64,000 nucleotides of DNA from Endosaccharibacter trunci (GTDB taxonomy: Bacteria; Pseudomonadota; Alphaproteobacteria; Acetobacterales; Acetobacteraceae): assembly GCA_024515975.1 (NCBI GenBank), contig JAMSKV010000006.1:62001-126000 (forward strand), given 5' to 3'. The translations under genes and the position numbers were made by a program. Shown here piece by piece: positions 17,114-27,676 of this stretch. Within the stretch, counting starts at the first letter, position 1, and each line of letters opens with the position of its first letter. A model generated the notes under the pieces. That model searched no databases. It saw nothing but the letters and a program-made list of their open reading frames with translations, and had not been told where the DNA came from.

Positions 17114-18163
17114 CTATCGCCAGCCGGCCAGTTCGCGCCTGACCAGACGCTCCAGCAGCGCGATCGCGTCGGCGCTGTCGTTCAGGCAGGGGATGGTCGC
17201 GAAATGCTCGCCGCCGGCATGTTCGAACGCCTCGCGCAGCTCGTTGCCGATCTCGTCCAGCGTCTCGATGCAGTCCGCCATGAAGCCGGGCGTGATCACG
17301 GCGATGCGCTTCACGCCATGGGCGGCCAGTTTCAGCACCTTGGGCTCGGTGTAGGGGCCGAGCCAGCGCGTCGGACCGAAGCGGGACTGGAAGGTGAGGG
17401 GGAGTTCCTGCGGCGTCATCCGCAGCTCCTCGCGCAGCGCGTTCATCGTGCGCGCGCATTCGGTCACGTAGGGGTCGCCACGCTGGACGTATTCCACCGG
17501 CAGGCCGTGGAAGGAAGCGATCAGCACCTCCGGAATCCAGTCCAGCTCGCTCAGGCGTTTGCGGACGCTGGCGGCGAGGGCCTGGATGTAGTCCGGATCG
17601 TCCGGGAAGGACGGGACGGTGCGGATGGCGGGCTGCCGGCGCAGACGCATCAGGGCGCGAAACGCCTGATCATTGGCGGTCGCCGTGGTGGTGGCCGAAT
17701 ATTGCGGATAGAGCGGCAGCAGCACGATGCGGTCGCAGCCGCGTGCGATCAGCCTGTCGATGGCGCTGGCGGTGCTGGGCGAGCCGTAGCGCATGCCCCA
17801 TTCCACCGGAATGGCGTCGCCGGCGAGACGCGCTTCCAGCAACTCGGCCTGGGCGCGGGTATAGGTGCGGAGCGGGCTTTCGTTCCGCTCCGTGTTCCAG
17901 ATGCGCTTGTAGTTGGCGGCGCTCTTGCGCGGGCGCGTCACCAGGACGATGCCGCGCAGAATCGGTTGCCAGATCAGCGGGTTGGCTTCGATGACGCGGC
18001 GGTCGGACAGGAATTCGGTCAGATAGCGCCGTACGGAAGCGGTGTCGGTGCCATCCGGGGTGCCGAGATTGACCAGCAGGACGCCGGCCGTGCCGGGACG
18101 CACGGTCTCGGCCGCCGTGCCGCGGTTGCCGGTGCGGATGTTCCGGGCGTCGATGAAGCTCAT
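17114..18163 (-). CDS. hemH: Ferrochelatase
   Basis: 349 residues. It inserts Fe2+ into protoporphyrin IX, the last step of protoheme synthesis. Seen motifs: VLLVNLGTPDGTD at the start of the domain, VEWGMRYGSPS, LLPLYPQYSATTT, the signature IASFHGLP with the metal-site His, and FQSRFGPTRWLGPYT, then the acidic TPGFMADCIETLDEI. No C-terminal membrane or iron-sulfur extension is visible. It sits next to catalase, a heme enzyme, on the same strand, 100 bp apart. The start ATG at 18163 is the one nearest the domain and no better is visible. Confidence 0.96.
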   Translation of the reverse strand: MSFIDARNIRTGNRGTAAETVRPGTAGVLLVNLGTPDGTDTASVRRYLTEFLSDRRVIEANPLIWQPILRGIVLVTRPRKSAANYKRIWNTERNESPLRTYTRAQAELLEARLAGDAIPVEWGMRYGSPSTASAIDRLIARGCDRIVLLPLYPQYSATTTATANDQAFRALMRLRRQPAIRTVPSFPDDPDYIQALAASVRKRLSELDWIPEVLIASFHGLPVEYVQRGDPYVTECARTMNALREELRMTPQELPLTFQSRFGPTRWLGPYTEPKVLKLAAHGVKRIAVITPGFMADCIETLDEIGNELREAFEHAGGEHFATIPCLNDSADAIALLERLVRRELAGWR

Positions 18164-18263
18164 GATCTCCTCAACTACCCCAATAACCTCGGGTTGCGGA
18201 ACAACCGATGACCGGGTTTCCGAAGGAAAGGGGCTCGGGGTGGAGCCCCGAACCCCTTCCGCG

Positions 18264-19754
18264 TCATTCCGCCGCCTGCAAGGGCGACGACTCCTGGCCC
18301 GCGTCCGCTTTCATCCGCGCCAGCGAATCCCGTACCCCTGCTTCCCAGGCCGGATCGGCCAGGCGGAAATGCGTCATCTGCCGCTCGATGATCGCCTCCG
18401 GCACGCCCTGCATGGCGCCGGCGATGTTGTCGAAGAAGCGCTGCCTCTGCGCCGCGTCGAACATGCGGAACAGCTTGCGCGGCTGTGTGTAGTCGTCGTT
18501 GCCGGCGCGGTGGTCGTAGTAGTCCGCGTCGCCGTCGATCCGCAGCGGCGGTTCCTTGGCCGACGGCGCTTCCACCGGGCCGCCGAACGAGTTCGGCTCG
18601 TAATAGGCGTCCGTGCCGCGCGGCGCATCGAAGCGCATCGGCCCGTCGGCATGGTAGCTCTGCACGGCGACGCGCGGACGGTTCACCGGCAACGCCTCGT
18701 AATGTGTCCCGACCCGATAGCGATGCGCGTCCGCATAGGCGAACAGGCGCCCCTGCAGCACCTTGTCGGGCGAGAAACCGATGCCGGGCACGATGTTGGA
18801 CGGCGAGAAGGACGACTGCTCGATCTCGGCGAAATAATGCTCCGGATTGCGGTTCAGCTCCATCACGCCGACCTCGATCAGTGGATAGTCCGCGTGCGGC
18901 CAGACCTTGGTGAGGTCGAACGGGTTGTAGGGCGTCTTCAGAGCGTCCTCTTCCGGCATGATCTGCACGCAGACGCGCCAGCGCGGAAACGCGCCGCGCT
19001 CGATCGCCTCGTAGAGATCGCGCTGCGCGCTTTCGCGGTCTTCCGCGATCACCGCATTGGCTTCCGCGTTGGTCCAGTGCCTGTGGCCCTGCATCGACTT
19101 GAAGTGGAACTTGACCCAGAAGCGCTCGCCGGCGTCGTTCCAGAACGAGAACGTATGGCTTCCGTAGCCGTTCATGAACCGATAACCCTGCGGCAGGCCG
19201 CGGTCGCTCATCAGGATCGCCACCTGGTGCAGGCTTTCCGGCGACAGCGACCAGTAATCCCACATCGCGGTCGGCGAACGCATGTTGGTGCGCGGGTGGC
19301 GCTTCTGGGTGCGGATGAAGTCCGGGAACTTCATCGGGTCGCGAATGAAGAAGACCGGGGTGTTGTTGCCGACCAGATCCCAGTTGCCGTCGTCGGTATA
19401 GAACTTCACCGAAAAGCCGCGCACGTCGCGCTCGGCATCGGCCGCGCCCCGCTCTCCGGCCACCGTGGAGAACCGCGCCAGAAGATCGGTCGTCTTGCCG
19501 ACGGCGCCGAACAGGCTGGCCTTGGTATAGCGGCTGATATCGTTGGTGACCGTGAAGGTGCCGTAGGCGCCGGAGCCCTTGGCGTGCACGACGCGCTCGG
19601 GAATGCGTTCACGGTTCTGGTGCGCGAGCTTTTCCAGCAACTGGTAGTTCTGCAGCAGCAGCGGGCCGCGCGGACCGGCGCTCAGGCTGTTCTGGTTGTC
19701 CGGAACGGGCGCGCCGGCGGTGGTGGTCAGCGTAGGGCGGACGATGTCGCTCAT
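18264..19754 (-). CDS. katA: Monofunctional heme catalase
   Basis: 496 residues, the small-subunit (clade 3-like) catalase size. Catalytic His57 lies in [14 protein letters not shown], the distal Asn in [13 protein letters not shown], and the proximal heme-ligating Tyr in [14 protein letters not shown]. It dismutates hydrogen peroxide in the cytoplasm. I use the ATG at 19754, which has GAGGAG eight bases upstream; a GTG one codon earlier is less likely. It is divergent from oxyR with an OxyR-like site between them, so peroxide induction is expected. Confidence 0.96.
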   Translation of the reverse strand: MSDIVRPTLTTTAGAPVPDNQNSLSAGPRGPLLLQNYQLLEKLAHQNRERIPERVVHAKGSGAYGTFTVTNDISRYTKASLFGAVGKTTDLLARFSTVAGERGAADAERDVRGFSVKFYTDDGNWDLVGNNTPVFFIRDPMKFPDFIRTQKRHPRTNMRSPTAMWDYWSLSPESLHQVAILMSDRGLPQGYRFMNGYGSHTFSFWNDAGERFWVKFHFKSMQGHRHWTNAEANAVIAEDRESAQRDLYEAIERGAFPRWRVCVQIMPEEDALKTPYNPFDLTKVWPHADYPLIEVGVMELNRNPEHYFAEIEQSSFSPSNIVPGIGFSPDKVLQGRLFAYADAHRYRVGTHYEALPVNRPRVAVQSYHADGPMRFDAPRGTDAYYEPNSFGGPVEAPSAKEPPLRIDGDADYYDHRAGNDDYTQPRKLFRMFDAAQRQRFFDNIAGAMQGVPEAIIERQMTHFRLADPAWEAGVRDSLARMKADAGQESSPLQAAE

Positions 19755-19837
19755 CACGAAAACTCCTCGATTGGGCGTCGGACCCGGAGGCCGGCGCGCG
19801 ATGACCGTTTCATGCCGGTTCGAGCGCGATAAGTTAA

Positions 19838-19874
19838 ATTGATCGTTCTTAACGGCGTGATAGGTAGGCTCTAT
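19838..19874. promoter_or_regulatory. OxyR operator between katA and oxyR
   Basis: A perfect ATAG-N7-CTAT unit lies at 19860-19874. Exactly one helical-turn pair upstream (19838-19852) a weaker unit ATTG-N7-TTAA is found, giving the four-part spacing expected for an OxyR tetramer. It is about 40 bp from the oxyR start and 80 bp from the katA start, so it could control both. Confidence 0.7.
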
Positions 19875-19912
19875 ATGTCGTCGGAACCGGTCTCTCGAAG
19901 GAGCTTTTCCGC

Positions 19913-20857
19913 ATGGCGCCTCTCCACCTTGCCGGCCTGTCCTTGCGCGACCTGGAATATGCGCTGGCCGTGGCGGAGCTCAATCATTTCGGCCGCGCGG
20001 CGGAGCGCTGCGGCGTCAGTCAGCCTGGCCTGAGCGAGCAGATCCGCAAGCTGGAAGCACTGCTCGGCACGCCGCTGTTCGAGCGCGGACGCGGCGGCGT
20101 GAACCCGACAGCGTCCGGACAGCTTCTGTTGAAGCAGATCGCCGTGGTGGTGCGTGATGCGCGAGCCCTGCTGGAGATGGCGCATAGCCAGACCGGCGCG
20201 CTGAACGGGCGCGTCGATCTGGGTGTGATCCCCACGCTGGGGCCGTACTACGTGCCGTTGGTCCTGCGCGAATTGCGGCGGCATTTCCCCGAGCTGGTGC
20301 TGCGTCTGCAGGAGAACCAGACCACGCAACTCCTGGAGTCGCTGTCCCGCTTCACGCTCGACGCCGCTCTGGTGGCGCTGCCGGTGGAGGCGGAAGGGGT
20401 GATCGCGGAGCCCTTGTTCTTCGAGCCGTTCCGGGTGCTCCTGCCGCAGGATCACGCTTTGGCGGCGCGCGAGCGGATCGCCGTCCGCGATCTGGATGGC
20501 GGCGATCTGTTGCTTCTGGAGGAGGGCCACTGCCTGCGCGACCAGGCGGTCTCCCTGTGCCACCTCTCCGGCAAGGCGGAAAGGCCGGCACCGCCGCGTT
20601 TCGCCACCAGCCTGGAGATGCTGCGCCACATGGTGGCGGCGGGCGAGGGATTCTCGCTGATGCCGGCGTTGGCGACGCGCGACGAGGCCGAGCTGAACGG
20701 GCTGGTGCATCAGCGCCCGCTGACCGATCCCGCGGCAGGCCGCACCATCGGGCTGGTCTGGCGCGCGACCGATCCGCGCGAGTCGGATTTCCGGCGTTTC
20801 GCGGCGCTTCTGCGCGAGAACGCGCCGCGCGGTACGGCGGCGATCGGGGCGGGATGA
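19913..20857 (+). CDS. oxyR: Hydrogen-peroxide-sensing LysR regulator OxyR
   Basis: 314 residues. An N-terminal LysR winged HTH ([20 protein letters not shown]...[15 protein letters not shown]) is followed by the LysR substrate domain. The redox pair is visible as C207 and C216 in [12 protein letters not shown], with the nine-residue spacing of the E. coli sensing cysteines 199 and 208. It should activate katA on disulfide formation. AAGGAG lies upstream of the ATG. Confidence 0.95.
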   Translation: MAPLHLAGLSLRDLEYALAVAELNHFGRAAERCGVSQPGLSEQIRKLEALLGTPLFERGRGGVNPTASGQLLLKQIAVVVRDARALLEMAHSQTGALNGRVDLGVIPTLGPYYVPLVLRELRRHFPELVLRLQENQTTQLLESLSRFTLDAALVALPVEAEGVIAEPLFFEPFRVLLPQDHALAARERIAVRDLDGGDLLLLEEGHCLRDQAVSLCHLSGKAERPAPPRFATSLEMLRHMVAAGEGFSLMPALATRDEAELNGLVHQRPLTDPAAGRTIGLVWRATDPRESDFRRFAALLRENAPRGTAAIGAG

Positions 20858-20889
20858 GGGGGAAAGAGTCTCCTTTTTTCTATCACTAC

Positions 20890-21430
20890 GGTTACCATTT
20901 CTGTTCAAGATGTGATTATCGTGCTGCGGCCTGACGGGCTTTTCGGCAGTGCGACAGGCGAGGACGCGGGCGATCGGGATACGGCGCTGGGCCAGTTGCA
21001 GGGCGAGGCGTCGGGTTTTCTGGATCGACCAGCGGATGAGTTTGACGACCCCGAGGGCTTTGTTTTTTTGGGCGTCATGGTGGCCTGGCGCCTTCCTGCA
21101 TAGGCGTGTCGATCAACGTGCCTTTGGGGACCAGGTGGCGAAGGAGGCGAGGTCGCCGTCGCCGATGGGGCGACGGATCAGCAGGCCGCGGGTCCAGAGC
21201 CCAGCAACGGGTGCATCGTATTCGGCGGTATCGAGGTCGGCCAGCGGCAGATAAGCCCAATCGATGTCGCCCACGCCATGGACGCTGGCTGCCGCCACCC
21301 CGTCGAGCGGAATGCCGGCGGCGATCGTGCGCCGGATCATCACCGCAGCCAGGGCGGGCTTGGTCGCGAACCCGAGGTTGTCTGGCACGTGCGCGGAGGT
21401 CAGACGCGCCGGATCGCCTAGGGCAAACAA
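20890..21430 (-). pseudogene. Deleted IS701-type transposase remnant
   Basis: On the minus strand, pieces of an IS701-like transposase appear in order: HVPDNLGFATKPALAAVM, then GLWTRGLLIRRPIGDGDL, then a frame change into PKGTLIDT, then after a gap KLIRWSIQKTRRLALQLAQR. The N-terminus, a segment after VHGVGDI, and the stretch between GTLIDT and LIRWSIQ are missing. This leaves several short fragments in two frames. It cannot encode active transposase. It marks the left boundary of the catabolic island just downstream of oxyR. Confidence 0.8.
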
Positions 21431-21467
21431 CTGATCGCCCGGGCAATCAGCGACCGGGGGCCCTGGG

Positions 21468-22385
21468 TTAGGTGCGGAGCCGTTCGCCGAGCTGCCGGGC
21501 GATCTCCTCTGTGGCGTGGAGGCAAGCGCGCGAATGCCTGGTCATCTGGACGATGCCATGCGGCAGGTCGGGATAGTGCAGATAGAGAATGTCGTTGCCG
21601 GAGGCGGCGAGCTTGCGAGCATAGGCGTGACCCACGTCGCGCAGCATGTCGAAACCGCAAGTCACCAGCAGAGCCGGCGGCAGGTCCGCATGGCTTGGAG
21701 CGTTCAACGGCGTGACATAGGGCTGGGTGTAGTTGGTGCCCGGCGGGAGCAGATTCCACAGGAACAGCAACACGCCAGCGGTATCAACATAGCCGCCGGA
21801 GATGTTCTCGACGCCGGCAGCGGTTTCGAAAGGCATGGCGGTCTCGGGATAAAGGGGCATCTGAAGCTTCAGGCGCGGGCCGCCTTCCTCACGAAGCTTC
21901 AGCGAGATCGTGCAGGTCAGATTGCCACCAGCAGAATCGCCACCCAGCGCAATGCGATCAGGGTCGACGCCGCGTTCGGCAGCGTGCTCGTGCAGCCACC
22001 GCACGACAAACTCGCCTTCCTCGATCTGAGTGGGCCACTGGTACTCGGGGGCCAGCTTGTAGTCCACGGCGCAGATCTGCGCGCGGCTGCCCTCGCAGAG
22101 GCGGCGCATGGCGGTCTCGAACTGATCCAGGGAGCCCACGACGAAGCCGCCGCCACGCAGGTAGATCAATGCGGGAGCGGCGCCGTGCCGCGGATCGGTG
22201 GGAGAGTAGACCCGGACCGGGATCGTGCCATGCGGTCCCTTCAATCCCAGGAACTCAATCGCACCGACCGGTGGTGGTTCGGGATCGATAAAGGCGTCAT
22301 GTTCGCGGCGTTGGACATGGATCGGTTTGTGGGCACCGAGCACGGGTCCAGTCTTCAGCCATTCGGCGATCTCGGGATCCTTCAT
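21468..22385 (-). CDS. Alpha/beta hydrolase, HSL-type esterase
   Basis: 305 residues, typical for hormone-sensitive-lipase-type esterases. The nucleophile elbow is GDSAGG (S151), with Asp in CGFDMLRD and the catalytic His in LPHGIVQ. The oxyanion motif, usually HGGG, reads YLRGGGF with Arg77 in the His position. Such enzymes hydrolyse short acyl esters, in some cases of amino acid or peptide derivatives. It is the leftmost intact gene of the island, next to the IS701 remnant; whether it belongs to the same pathway is uncertain. Confidence 0.88.
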   Translation of the reverse strand: MKDPEIAEWLKTGPVLGAHKPIHVQRREHDAFIDPEPPPVGAIEFLGLKGPHGTIPVRVYSPTDPRHGAAPALIYLRGGGFVVGSLDQFETAMRRLCEGSRAQICAVDYKLAPEYQWPTQIEEGEFVVRWLHEHAAERGVDPDRIALGGDSAGGNLTCTISLKLREEGGPRLKLQMPLYPETAMPFETAAGVENISGGYVDTAGVLLFLWNLLPPGTNYTQPYVTPLNAPSHADLPPALLVTCGFDMLRDVGHAYARKLAASGNDILYLHYPDLPHGIVQMTRHSRACLHATEEIARQLGERLRT

Positions 22386-22774
22386 GCCACTATCGATTTT
22401 CGGCGGAATATTATCGCGATTGTAGACGGCATCGCTTTTCGTCTCTTTGACGCAAATGCCGGCGAGCCGTGCAGGCTGAGGCCGACCCGGCCTGAACGCA
22501 AGAAGCAGGGATCACCCATGACGCCATGGTGACTCAAGATCAGGCTCATCCTCACTTGGACGTGAGGCTGTCGAGCATCAGTCTCGTCAGAAGAGTTTCG
22601 TCCTAACGGTCTGGGCATCGGTGAATTCCCGCAATCCGAAATGCGAGAGCTCGCGCTCGTAACCGCTCTTCGTGACGCCGCCCATGGGAATGCACGCGTT
22701 CGAGGCGCACGAGACGGCAGACCGCCTCGAGGCGTCTCACTCGGAGAGAGGAAGATCTGAGTGTCCTTTGTCGG
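22386..22774. other. Intergenic stretch with an aldehyde-dehydrogenase scrap
   Basis: About 390 bp between the esterase and the GntR gene. Apart from the aldehyde dehydrogenase C-terminal fragment noted separately I see no coding frame, RNA or clear operator. Confidence 0.5.
22587..22712 (-). pseudogene. C-terminal fragment of an NAD-dependent aldehyde dehydrogenase
   Basis: The minus strand reads PMGGVTKSGYERELSHFG then LREFTDAQTVRTKLF and a stop. This is the conserved C-terminal end of ALDH-superfamily enzymes of the succinate-semialdehyde type (PFGGxKxSGxGREL). Only about 40 codons remain, with no upstream catalytic part, so it is a relic of a gene lost during rearrangement of the island. 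Confidence 0.75.
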
Positions 22775-24412
<1,638 letters not shown>

Positions 24413-24431
24413 CGTCGCGCCGCGGCCACGA

Positions 24432-26729
24432 TCAGGGTCGCCGCACGAAAGGCGGCGCCGCGTAAGAGACGGGTTGCGGCACCATATCTTCGACGCGGCG
24501 GATCTCTACCAGGCAGGTCTGCGCGGCACAGCCCTGCGACAGCGAGGACGCGCCGCGATCGAGTGTCAGCACGTTTGGATTGCCGTTGTTTTCCAGCGTG
24601 CCCCGCATGTCCAACCAGGCCCCGGTTGCCATACGGATGACGCCCTGCATGACCGCCGCATCGACCACCGCCGACGAAAGACAGCGGCCGCGGTCGTTGA
24701 AGAGTTCCACGAGATCGCCATCGGAGATCCCGCGTTTCGCCGCGTCCTGCGGACTGATGTGGCATGGCTCGCGTCCAGCGGCCTTCGCTGCCTGACTATG
24801 CGGCGCATGATCGAGCTGACTGTGCAGGCGGGTCGCCGGCTGATCGGAGATCAGATGAAGCGGGTAGCGCTCCGCCGCATCGGCGCCCAGCCACTCGAAG
24901 GGCGGACGCCAGACGGCGTGGCCCGGACAATCCTGCAGCCCGAATGAGGCGATGCGTTCGGAATACAACTCGATTCGCCCGCTGGGCGTCTGCAAAGGAT
25001 GGCGGTCGGGGTCCGCACGGAACGCGGCGAACGCCACATGAGGTGCGTCATAGGGCGAGAGATCGATCAGCCCGTCGTCCCAGAACTGCTCGAAAGGAGG
25101 CATGGCGATGCCGGCCAGTCCCGCCTTGTCCCGGCTCTCGTCGTAGAGACGACGGAGCCAGCCCATCTCGTCGAGGTTTTCGGTGAACGCCGCCTCGAAC
25201 CCCAGCCGCCGCGCGACCGCGGCCAGGATGCTGTGGTCGTCGCGGCTTTCGCCGACGGGTGGCGTGGCCTGGCGCATCGCGATCACCAGACCTTCCCGGG
25301 TCGAGAAGCCGACATCGTTGCGTTCGAGCGTTGTCGTCACCGGCAGGACGATGTCGGCCATGCGCGCGGTCGCCGTCCAGAACTGCTCCTGGACCACCAG
25401 CGTGTCGGGGCGCCGGAACGCCGCCGCCAGACGGTTCAGGTCCTGGTGGTGATGAAACGGATTGCCGCCGGCCCACCAGGCCATCCGGATGTCGGGATAG
25501 GTGTGGGTCTTGCCGTTATAGGTGAAGCTGTCGCCCGGCCGCAGAAGCATATCGGCGACACGCGCCACTGGAATGAACGCATCCACCGGGTTGCGGCCCT
25601 GGTTCAGCGTGGGGCCGCCGAAGCGAGGATGCGCGCTGCCCATGAGATTCATCGGCCCGTAGCCGACCGCGAAACCGCCGCCCGGAAGTCCGATCTGCCC
25701 GGCCACGGCCGCCAGGGCGACAAGAGCCCAGAATGGCTGCTCCCCGTGGGCCGCGCGCTGCAAGGCCCAGGCGGCATTCAGCATCGTGCGATTTTCAAGG
25801 ATCTCGTCCGCCAAAGCGGATATGCGCGCCGCGGGAACCCCGGTGATGTCCGACGCCCAAAGCGGGGTTTTCGCCTGTCCGTCGCTCTCGCCGGTCACGT
25901 AGGCGCGGAACTGCGCGAAACCGACGCAGTACCGTCCCACGAACTTTGCGTCGAAGTCCGGCCGGCTGATCATGGCGTAGGCGAGCGCCAGCATCATCGC
26001 CGTGTCCGTATTGGGCCGGATGGGAATCCATTCCACCGGGCCACCGGTATCGATGTTGTCCCGCACGGGGGAAATGTTGACGAAGCGCACGCCGGCCTGC
26101 GCCGCCGCACGCAGGCCGGACGGGACACGATGCCGGCCCGCGCCGCCGGACGACACCTGCGCGTTCTTGGCCGGAACCCCGCCGAAGGTCACGAACAGAC
26201 GGCTGTGCCGCATGATGACGTCCCAACTGGTGACTGTGGCGTTCAGCTCCAGCATCGGCGCCACGATGTGCGGCATCAGAACGTTGGCTGCCCCGAGGCT
26301 ATAACTGTCGACGCTGCGGACATAACCGCCCGCCATGTTCAGGAAGCGGTGGAGCTGGCTTTGCGCGTGGTGGAAGCGGCCGGCGCTCGACCAGCCATAG
26401 GACCCGCCGAAGATCGCCGCGTTGCCATGCTCCGTGCGGACGCGATCGAGTTCTTCCGCGAGCCTGTCGAGGCATTCGTCCCAGCCGATCTCGACAAACG
26501 GTTCCTGGCCGCGGCCGCCACCGCCGGCCCGCGGTCCGTGCTCGAGCCAGCCGCGCCGCACCGAGGGCTTGCGCACCCGCAGACGCTGCACGCTTTCATC
26601 CAGCTGATCCAGCCCGATCGGCGACGGCGACGGATCGTCGCGGAGCGGATGGAGCACCGGCGCCCCGTTGTGCTGCTCCACCTCGTACACGCCCCAATGC
26701 GCCGCGCTATAGACCCGTTTCCTGCTCAT
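24432..26729 (-). CDS. bisC: BisC/DMSO-reductase-family molybdoenzyme
   Basis: 765 residues from the ATG at 26729. It has no N-terminal [4Fe-4S] Cys motif and the molybdenum-site block GGSYGWSSAGRFHHAQSQLH with the Ser110 ligand type seen in biotin sulfoxide, TMAO and DMSO reductases. Further markers are WIPIRPNTDTAMMLALAY, GLPGGGFAVGYG and the C-terminal LHLISDQPATRLHSQLDH. No Tat signal is seen, so it should be cytoplasmic like BisC. Such enzymes reduce S- or N-oxides, for example biotin or methionine sulfoxide, with bis-MGD cofactor. The start overlaps the upstream stop (ATGA). The substrate is unknown. Confidence 0.9.
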   Translation of the reverse strand: MSRKRVYSAAHWGVYEVEQHNGAPVLHPLRDDPSPSPIGLDQLDESVQRLRVRKPSVRRGWLEHGPRAGGGGRGQEPFVEIGWDECLDRLAEELDRVRTEHGNAAIFGGSYGWSSAGRFHHAQSQLHRFLNMAGGYVRSVDSYSLGAANVLMPHIVAPMLELNATVTSWDVIMRHSRLFVTFGGVPAKNAQVSSGGAGRHRVPSGLRAAAQAGVRFVNISPVRDNIDTGGPVEWIPIRPNTDTAMMLALAYAMISRPDFDAKFVGRYCVGFAQFRAYVTGESDGQAKTPLWASDITGVPAARISALADEILENRTMLNAAWALQRAAHGEQPFWALVALAAVAGQIGLPGGGFAVGYGPMNLMGSAHPRFGGPTLNQGRNPVDAFIPVARVADMLLRPGDSFTYNGKTHTYPDIRMAWWAGGNPFHHHQDLNRLAAAFRRPDTLVVQEQFWTATARMADIVLPVTTTLERNDVGFSTREGLVIAMRQATPPVGESRDDHSILAAVARRLGFEAAFTENLDEMGWLRRLYDESRDKAGLAGIAMPPFEQFWDDGLIDLSPYDAPHVAFAAFRADPDRHPLQTPSGRIELYSERIASFGLQDCPGHAVWRPPFEWLGADAAERYPLHLISDQPATRLHSQLDHAPHSQAAKAAGREPCHISPQDAAKRGISDGDLVELFNDRGRCLSSAVVDAAVMQGVIRMATGAWLDMRGTLENNGNPNVLTLDRGASSLSQGCAAQTCLVEIRRVEDMVPQPVSYAAPPFVRRP

Positions 26730-27676
26730 GCGGCGCTTCCTTCTAGTCGGGCAAGCTTGAGAATGCGGGTGGCGAGCGCGACGTCGAACAGGTTCAGGCC
26801 GAAAGACGAGAAATACAGCGCCGAGTCCGAGGGCGGCTGCCAGCGATCGAGAGCGATGGCAGCAAGGTCGGCACAAACGCGCCGCGGCCTGATGCGGCCG
26901 GCACGATACATCTTGAACAGGCTTTTCGCGCTGGTCTCGCTGAAAGGTCCCCACAGATCGACGGCGATGTGGGCGAACGTGTCGATGGCGTCGAACGAGA
27001 CCTCATGATAGCCGATCTGCAGAACCGAGAGATCGGGCCGCATGTGTCGCGCCTGCAAAATCGGTTGCGGCGCGGCGGTGCAGCACAACACCGCGGCGGC
27101 CCCGTCGAGGGCGCTTTCGATGCTGCCGCTCCAGGCCGCATGGTCGTCCTCGCACAGCCGACGGCCGATCTCCGCGGTGCGGTTCCACAAGCGCACCGGA
27201 TGCCCGGGAAAAACGGCCGCGAGCATTCGCAGATGGGCATGCGCCTGCGCACCGGCGCCCAGCACGGCGATCGGGCGGCTGCCGTCCAGCCGGAGCGCCT
27301 GCAAAGCCAGGGCCGAGACCGCCGCGGTGCGGGTAACGGTCAGGAGATCGCTCTCGACCATACCCAGCATGTCGCCGGTGTGGCGGTCGTTGACCAGCGT
27401 CACCGAGACGGCGGCGGGTGCGCCCGCGGGACGAAGCTGCCGATGGGCTGTCCATTTCATGCCGACCACGTCGAAGGGATCCCCCAGCCAAGCCGGCAGC
27501 GCGTAGGCCCGCGCCTGGCCGCCCGCCTGCTCCGACAGCGGCACCGAGATTTCGGCCGGCATGCCGGCTTCGCGCCGGCGCAGCAGCTGGAGACAGGCGC
27601 GCACGTCCCGCATCGCCGCAATTACGTCGCCGCCGCCCAGCCGTGCCGCATCGGCGGCGGTGACCAGCCTGCTCAC
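26726..27676 (-). CDS. Ornithine cyclodeaminase / mu-crystallin family protein
   Basis: 316 residues, starting at a GTG (27676) that overlaps the stop of the M20 gene (GTGA). The Rossmann motif VLGAGAQAHAHLRML and the upstream GMVESDLLTVTRTAAVSALAL (TxxRTxA) are hallmarks of the family. Members include ornithine cyclodeaminase, L-alanine dehydrogenase and ketimine reductases; the mammalian homologue mu-crystallin reduces cyclic ketimines, including sulfur-containing ones. Which reaction applies here is inference. It is translationally coupled to both neighbours. Confidence 0.88.
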   Translation of the reverse strand: MSRLVTAADAARLGGGDVIAAMRDVRACLQLLRRREAGMPAEISVPLSEQAGGQARAYALPAWLGDPFDVVGMKWTAHRQLRPAGAPAAVSVTLVNDRHTGDMLGMVESDLLTVTRTAAVSALALQALRLDGSRPIAVLGAGAQAHAHLRMLAAVFPGHPVRLWNRTAEIGRRLCEDDHAAWSGSIESALDGAAAVLCCTAAPQPILQARHMRPDLSVLQIGYHEVSFDAIDTFAHIAVDLWGPFSETSAKSLFKMYRAGRIRPRRVCADLAAIALDRWQPPSDSALYFSSFGLNLFDVALATRILKLARLEGSAA

